Positions 22,250 to 25,715 of a stretch of 25,715 nucleotides of DNA are shown here, piece by piece; the first letter of the stretch is position 1, and each line of letters starts with the position of its first letter. Position numbers and translations under genes: made by a program. The stretch covers positions 1-25,715 of the forward strand of contig PEZR01000133.1 in assembly GCA_002773975.1 (NCBI GenBank), written 5' to 3'. The notes under the pieces are model-generated. The model was not told the DNA's origin, made no database searches, and was given only the letters and a program-made list of their open reading frames with translations. Source of the stretch: Bdellovibrio sp. CG10_big_fil_rev_8_21_14_0_10_47_8 (lineage in GTDB: Bacteria > Bdellovibrionota > Bdellovibrionia > Bdellovibrionales > Bdellovibrionaceae).

Positions 22250-23173
22250 CTATTTGCCGCGCAACTTTTCACTTAGATCGTCGAGACGGCTGGAAATATT
22301 TTTATAAAAATTATAGCGACCCAATATAAATCGCAAGATATAGCGATTTATCAAACGAACAGCCTGAACACCCAAAACACAGACGCACACAACTGTGATC
22401 AAAATCAAAACAACTTTCCAGGTCCCCGAAGGGTCATCCGCAAAGTACAGCCCTGTGGTGTTCATTCCAAAAAACCCCACGATCAAATTTAATGGCAAAA
22501 ATACACCTGAAATTATTGTTAACACCAAAAGAGTTCTATTCAGACGATCACTCTTAATTGAGTCATAATAATGATGTACGCCATCCAAACGAGATTTTAG
22601 AGTGTTGATATTGGACGAGTGAAACTGAATACCATCTTCAATGTCTTTGAATTCGTCCTTATACTTATCAAACTGCGGCGCCGAAATTTTCAGAAATTCA
22701 TGATAGACAATTCCGTTTCGATAGTAATAGTTTTCCAATTTGGACAGATCTCTTTTTAAATCAAACCAAATATCCATAAATACTCGAGATAGGTTTCTGT
22801 CGAAAAGATCATCTTCTAATTTCTCAACTTGGCCAGTATACGCGTTAATTATTTTTTGATTGTTCTTGGAATAAAGATCCAGCTGATGAACCAAGTCGGC
22901 GTAGGACTTTTTTAATTTTATAAAAATCTGAGGGTCACGCTCAAAGTAGAAAACATCTTTTGCCTTTAAAATAAAAAATTCAGATTTAAAGTTCAACTCA
23001 GCCGTGGAAAAATCAATTCGGCGCAAGATCAGAATCTGAAAATCTCCATAGTCCTCAAAGACAGAGAATGGTTCTGGCGCTGATAGCATTTCTGCGACTT
23101 CATCAACATTATTCTCAATAATATCTGCAAGATTCATGAACTGAGCATTGCAGTGCCTCCGCATCATGTCCAC
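22250..23173 (-). CDS. corA: CorA-family divalent metal (Mg2+/Co2+) transporter
   Basis: A 307-residue-plus inner-membrane metal channel. The N-terminal alpha/beta domain has FEDYGDFQILILRR, followed by long charged helices (about 90-235). Two C-terminal TMs come next: about 218-236, ending in GFFGMNTTGL, the GMN selectivity signature in the TM1-TM2 loop, and about 252-271. A basic tail (KLRGK) follows. The family GMN motif is present, so Mg2+ or another divalent ion is the expected substrate. The start is uncertain: the first standard start in frame is GTG 23173, but the frame continues upstream to 23203 and beyond with CorA-like residues (IFSEGLTPNWVDM, compare the family W-I/V-D motif). 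That region has no ATG, GTG or TTG before a TAG, so an ATT start at 23203 is possible (see findings). Confidence 0.9.
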   Translation of the reverse strand: MDMMRRHCNAQFMNLADIIENNVDEVAEMLSAPEPFSVFEDYGDFQILILRRIDFSTAELNFKSEFFILKAKDVFYFERDPQIFIKLKKSYADLVHQLDLYSKNNQKIINAYTGQVEKLEDDLFDRNLSRVFMDIWFDLKRDLSKLENYYYRNGIVYHEFLKISAPQFDKYKDEFKDIEDGIQFHSSNINTLKSRLDGVHHYYDSIKSDRLNRTLLVLTIISGVFLPLNLIVGFFGMNTTGLYFADDPSGTWKVVLILITVVCVCVLGVQAVRLINRYILRFILGRYNFYKNISSRLDDLSEKLRGK

Positions 23174-23342
23174 CCAATTTGGGGTGAGCCCCTCTGAAAA
23201 AATCTGGATCTTCCGTCTGCACGCGTGGGGATCATTCGTCCCGATCTATCCAAAAATGACCCATTGCCCAGCTTTGGAGGTTTCCCTGGTCGACATAGGG
23301 CCTGTTAGTGATCAGCCGACACCCAAGTTTTACAGATATTTT

Positions 23343-23358
23343 TGGCACAATCGCTGCA
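23343..23358 (+). promoter_or_regulatory. Candidate sigma54 (-24/-12) promoter
   Basis: TTGGCACAATCGCTGCA reads as TGGCACA-N4-CTGCA, one mismatch from the sigma54 consensus TGGCACR-N4-TTGCA. The invariant GG (23344-23345) and GC (23356-23357) are 10 bases apart, exactly as required. It faces the small basic protein at 23455, about 85 bases downstream of the expected start site. This is pattern evidence only; no enhancer site was identified. Confidence 0.38.
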
Positions 23359-23454
23359 CTCTGTGTGAGTTCATATTTATCTATCGAAGGGGCCTTGGGA
23401 CTTTAAATTGTAAATTGAGTCAGAGACCCACAATATCAAACAAGGAGTGACGGT

Positions 23455-23595
23455 ATGAAGAAGACAACCCGCAAGATTCGAAAAAAAGCAAAAGCGAATA
23501 AAAAGAAAATCCTTAAGTCTGGGGTCGTACGCAAACAGGCCCACGCTAGCTCACGCAACAAAAGAAGCCAAGCCCGCAGGGATGGAAAGAAGTAG
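23455..23595 (+). CDS. Small, highly basic protein (46 aa)
   Basis: A 46-residue protein, too short for a typical ORF cutoff: about 14 Lys and 7 Arg, one Asp and no aromatic residues. It begins MKKTTRKIRKKAKANKKK and ends RRDGKK. A strong SD (AAGGAG, about 8 bases before the ATG) and a clean stop at 23593 support translation. Such composition fits a nucleic-acid-binding peptide: a small ribosomal protein, a histone-like tail or a nucleoid protein. It does not match the bacterial small ribosomal proteins I can recall (bTHX, bL36, bS22) on its visible motifs, so I leave it unassigned. A candidate sigma54 promoter lies about 100 bases upstream. It converges on the SMR gene. Confidence 0.68.
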   Translation: MKKTTRKIRKKAKANKKKILKSGVVRKQAHASSRNKRSQARRDGKK

Positions 23596-23662
23596 CGATT
23601 CAAAACCCCGAGCTGGCGTCACAGTTTGCTCTAGAGAATACACAATCGAACTTGCGACCTCA

Positions 23663-23992
23663 TTACCTGCTCGTCACTTTTAATCCAATGATTGCGACGA
23701 GCAAAAGCCCAAGAAAAAACAGTCTGGAGATCGTGACGGTCTCCTTGAATAGAATAATCCCAAGCAAGGACGCCCCCAAGGCCCCAATGCCCACCCACAC
23801 TCCGTAAGCTGTACCAATGGGTAAGGATTGGCTCGCACGGGCCAATAGAAACATACTGATTGCCAAGGTAATGAGAGTAAAAATACTGGGACCGAGTTTA
23901 GTAAAACCATCTGTGTATTTAAGGCCAATCGCCCAACAGACCTCAAAGAGACCCGCAATTATAAGTGTAACCCAAGCCCAAGTGACAGACAT
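23663..23992 (-). CDS. Guanidinium exporter of the SMR family (Gdx/SugE)
   Basis: A 109-residue, four-TM small multidrug resistance protein that works as an antiparallel homodimer exchanging protons for guanidinium. Residues match Gdx-Clo with a constant offset of +4: Glu17, Trp20, Ser46, Tyr63 and Trp66 correspond to E13, W16, S42, Y59 and W62. GLFEVCWAIGLKYT and GTAYGVWVGIGALG are signature Gdx/SugE stretches, unlike EmrE-type polyaromatic-cation exporters. Start at 23992, with AAGGAG 5 bases upstream. It is preceded directly by a guanidine-III riboswitch (24011-24052), which independently supports guanidinium as substrate. It converges on the small basic protein gene. Confidence 0.93.
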   Translation of the reverse strand: MSVTWAWVTLIIAGLFEVCWAIGLKYTDGFTKLGPSIFTLITLAISMFLLARASQSLPIGTAYGVWVGIGALGASLLGIILFKETVTISRLFFLGLLLVAIIGLKVTSR

Positions 23993-24010
23993 ACGAACTC
24001 CTTTTTTAAA

Positions 24011-24052
24011 GAGCCGTCTTTTCTCACCTGGTACGGTTCACCTCGTCAGGGG
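24011..24052 (-). promoter_or_regulatory. Guanidine-III (ykkC-III) riboswitch
   Basis: Read on the - strand, this leader contains GACGAGGTG, then CCGTACC, an AGG element and AAAAGACGGC, in the order and spacing of the guanidine-III riboswitch consensus (ACGAGGUG, CCGUACC, GGU, AAGACGGC). The pseudoknot partners CCGT and ACGG are present. It ends a few bases before the SD (AAGGAG, 23998-24003) of the Gdx-type exporter gene. This placement suits control of translation initiation by guanidine, expression rising when the ligand binds. Confidence 0.88.
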
Positions 24053-24124
24053 CACTATTGCCGATTTTTAATGTAAATGAAATTTCAGCTCTTAATTTAA
24101 ACCCGTAAAGAGAACCAGTCAATT

Positions 24125-24214
24125 TGGCGGAGAGAGTGAGATTCGAACTCACGATGGCCTTGCGACCATGACAGCGTTCCAGGCTGTTGGATTAAACCAC
24201 TCTCCCATCTCTCC
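24125..24214 (-). tRNA. tRNA-Ser (anticodon GGA)
   Basis: A 90-nt tRNA on the - strand, from GGAGAGA (24214) to an encoded CCA (24125-24127). The acceptor stem GGAGAGA/TCTCTCC is perfect. The anticodon stem ACAGC/GCTGT has loop CTGGAAC, giving anticodon GGA (reads UCC and UCU). The long variable arm (ATGGTCGCAAGGCCAT) and T-arm GTGAG-TTCGAAT-CTCAC are typical of class II serine tRNA. Discriminator G73 agrees with tRNA-Ser. Confidence 0.95.
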
Positions 24215-24372
24215 GCAGTTTGGAACTTGGACCTAAGATGATTATATGAACGGGCTGGGACAAGCAAGAATTCAAAAGCCAGGTGGGTAAATCTGCTGAA
24301 AATATACCCCCTCTTTCGCAATGCTTCTTGATAGGCAACACCCGCTCTTCGTCTCTACCTTGGATGGGTCTT

Positions 24373-25224
24373 TTAAAGAACCGTTTTTGGTCGCGCCAGA
24401 TAATCAATGAATTTTTGCCGATAGCTTTGACCATCGGTCCAAAAGACGTTGCCGTGGGTACCACTCTCGATCCTCCAAATTTCCTTGGGCTCAGCTAATT
24501 TTTCATAAATCTCTTCGCCAAATTTTGGATCGATCACCAAATCTTTTTGCCCATGAATAACTAAAGCGGGAATGGGAGAAACTCTCTCAATATGTTCAGG
24601 GGCATACGAATCACTCATCACCAGCCATGCCAAAGGTTGGAACAACCACGTTAACCAGTGCTCAGAGGCCTTGGTCCTTGCTACACTTCGATAGGATAGA
24701 AAGGTCGAATCCAAGATCAAATTCCGCAAGGGCACATGATCCCTCAGTTCCAATACAGTTTTCAGGGCAATATTGCCCCCCAAACTTTGGCCATAGACAA
24801 TCAACGGGCGAGCATCTTTGTTCTGATGAACCCACTGAAGAGCGGCTTTCCCGGCCATCAAATTGGTTTTCGGACTCGGCCCACCTTGTGATTCACCATA
24901 ACCCGGATAATCAAAAATAAAATAGCTATAACCCTTTGCTGGAAGCCAAGTGAACTGCAGAAAGTGAGTGGTAATATTCTCGGCATTTCCATGAAAAAAA
25001 ACCAATGTTCCCAGATTTGGTTCTTTGGTCGCCTGGAACCACCATCCATGAAGTCGGTGATGATCCTCATCTTCAAAGTAAATCTCTTCCTGAATTAGGC
25101 CTGCTTGTTTGGGATCATAAAATTTTCGATCAGGAATCCTCGGATAGTAAAAAATACTGGTGCAAGAGGTGCTAGCGAACAAAGCAAGGATGCAAATCAC
25201 AAAATAAAAAAAACGAGGGGTCAT
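24373..25224 (-). CDS. Alpha/beta hydrolase lipoprotein (BEM46/ABHD13-like)
   Basis: A 283-residue serine hydrolase. The N-terminal signal ends at STSC (Cys21), a lipobox, so it is probably an envelope lipoprotein. Fold landmarks: FFHGNAEN (77-83, oxyanion loop), FDYPGYGES (104-112), nucleophile elbow YGQSLGG (Ser147), Asp228 in GQKDLVID and His257 in SGTHGN complete the catalytic triad. The set matches the BEM46/ABHD13 branch of alpha/beta hydrolases; the physiological substrate (ester, amide or thioester) is unknown. The first in-frame ATG is at 25224 with only weak AAAGACTCT upstream. The tRNA-Ser lies 158 bases downstream on the same strand, and a terminator between this gene and the upstream DUF3015 gene separates their transcripts. 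Confidence 0.88.
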   Translation of the reverse strand: MTPRFFYFVICILALFASTSCTSIFYYPRIPDRKFYDPKQAGLIQEEIYFEDEDHHRLHGWWFQATKEPNLGTLVFFHGNAENITTHFLQFTWLPAKGYSYFIFDYPGYGESQGGPSPKTNLMAGKAALQWVHQNKDARPLIVYGQSLGGNIALKTVLELRDHVPLRNLILDSTFLSYRSVARTKASEHWLTWLFQPLAWLVMSDSYAPEHIERVSPIPALVIHGQKDLVIDPKFGEEIYEKLAEPKEIWRIESGTHGNVFWTDGQSYRQKFIDYLARPKTVL

Positions 25225-25263
25225 AGAGTCTTTGAGTATCGTCCCACAAATACTCTGTCACCA

Positions 25264-25288
25264 AATAAAAAAAGGGCCTTATCGGCCC
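25264..25288 (-). terminator. Intrinsic terminator of the 3' DUF3015 gene
   Basis: On the - strand GGGCC, loop GATAA, GGCCC is followed by seven T, a classical intrinsic terminator 27 bases past the DUF3015 stop. The + strand also gives a T run after the stem, so it may work in both directions. A second perfect palindrome (ATTTATCT-ACAG-AGATAAAT, 25296-25315) lies between it and the stop codon. Confidence 0.8.
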
Positions 25289-25314
25289 CTTTTTTATTTA
25301 TCTACAGAGATAAA

Positions 25315-25715
25315 TTAGCCGCAATGGCCAACTTCTGTTTTCAAATTATTGAACAGCTCAGTTGCATTTGATGTCGGCGCGACAACGGTGCCATAGTTCT
25401 GTTGAATTCTTTGAGAAATTGCCGGCGCTTGTGACGCTGAACAACCAAAAGATTCAATCATCGCATTTACATACTCGCCTTGTCCTTCTGCCAATTCAGA
25501 TCGCAGAGTCTGATAGTTAGAGGCAACAAATGTTGCTGCTTCTTTCTCATTTGCTGCAAAAGTAATTTGCTCACAACCCAAAGTTCCAGAAGTCATTCCG
25601 AAAGATGGAGGAACAAATGCATTTGTCGTTCCACGAGTTGTTGTCGCAATCATTGTGCGAGAGTCAGTTACTTGCCAGCCCAAACCACAACCATCCAAAG
25701 TGTCCTGGTTCATGG
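25315..25715 (-). CDS. DUF3015 family protein, 5' end beyond the window
   Basis: A paralogue of the protein at 19874. The visible 132-residue mature part carries GCGLGWQV and GMTSGTLGC plus Cys in SFGCS and the final GHCG, the same four-Cys pattern. The in-window ATG at 25713 is probably internal: by comparison with the paralogue, a signal peptide must precede it, so the true start lies beyond the right edge. The 3' end is well marked by a terminator. Function unknown; the two copies differ most in the region between the second and third Cys. Confidence 0.88.
   Translation of the reverse strand, partial: MNQDTLDGCGLGWQVTDSRTMIATTTRGTTNAFVPPSFGMTSGTLGCEQITFAANEKEAATFVASNYQTLRSELAEGQGEYVNAMIESFGCSASQAPAISQRIQQNYGTVVAPTSNATELFNNLKTEVGHCG

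Noticed and set aside
23148..23450. Frame of 100 residues on the + strand across the corA start region
   Set aside because: It overlaps the corA 5' region antisense, shows no recognisable composition or RBS, and ends just before the small basic gene; probably a chance frame.
1..25715. Mobile elements, prophage or CRISPR
   Set aside because: No transposase, integrase, repeated spacer array or phage structural gene was seen; the tRNA-Ser is not flanked by a visible integrase or repeat.

Overview
The window looks like chromosomal DNA of a free-living or predatory Bdellovibrionota-type bacterium. Pointers are two DUF3015-type secreted proteins, a DUF4105 (Lnb_N-like) protein, an MCP hairpin of the kind I associate with Bdellovibrio, and many lipoproteins and c-type cytochromes. 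This is inference from family content, not a database match. I see no insertion sequence, prophage or CRISPR array. Coding density is high, and no stretch over 300 bases lacks a gene. The longest gaps (10480-10741, 12434-12711, 23174-23454) are each under 300 bases.

Layout. 1-347 (-): 5' part of a lipoprotein gene running off the left edge. 470-1027: multi-pass membrane protein. 1215-1782: RRM RNA-binding protein followed by a divergent IF-1. 1909-9729: a tight five-gene run on the + strand: ClC anion transporter, orphan sensor histidine kinase, MscS channel, nitrilase-family amidohydrolase, and a 1000-residue protein joining a GNAT domain to a PEP-carboxylase-like domain. 9736-12433: a two-haem lipoprotein cytochrome (-), a membrane left-handed beta-helix acyltransferase-like protein (+), a small hypothetical (-) and a membrane-anchored monohaem cytochrome (-). 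12712-15069: a three-gene operon of a haem-oxygenase-like diiron enzyme, a GNAT-fold protein and a fatty-acid desaturase. 15030-16073 (-): XRE regulator plus a hypothetical. 16245-17852: MCP. 17951-18268: small Cys-containing secreted protein with a terminator. 18331-19761 (-): DbpA helicase. 19874-22220: DUF3015 and DUF4105 proteins. 22250-23173 (-): CorA. 23455-23595: a 46-residue, very basic protein. 23663-24052 (-): a Gdx/SugE guanidinium exporter behind a guanidine-III riboswitch. 24125-24214 (-): tRNA-Ser(GGA). 24373-25224 (-): alpha/beta hydrolase lipoprotein. 25315-25715 (-): a second, 5'-truncated DUF3015 gene.

How the genes may work together. ClC, kinase and MscS would form an ion/osmotic-stress unit. 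The nitrilase and GNAT domain are the two halves of a known bifunctional (YhcX-type) protein, here split, with the GNAT half fused to an altered PEP carboxylase. This fusion is the most unusual object in the window. The diiron enzyme/GNAT/desaturase operon looks like a small uncharacterised lipid or fatty-acid-derived metabolite pathway. The riboswitch and exporter form a complete guanidine-detoxification module.
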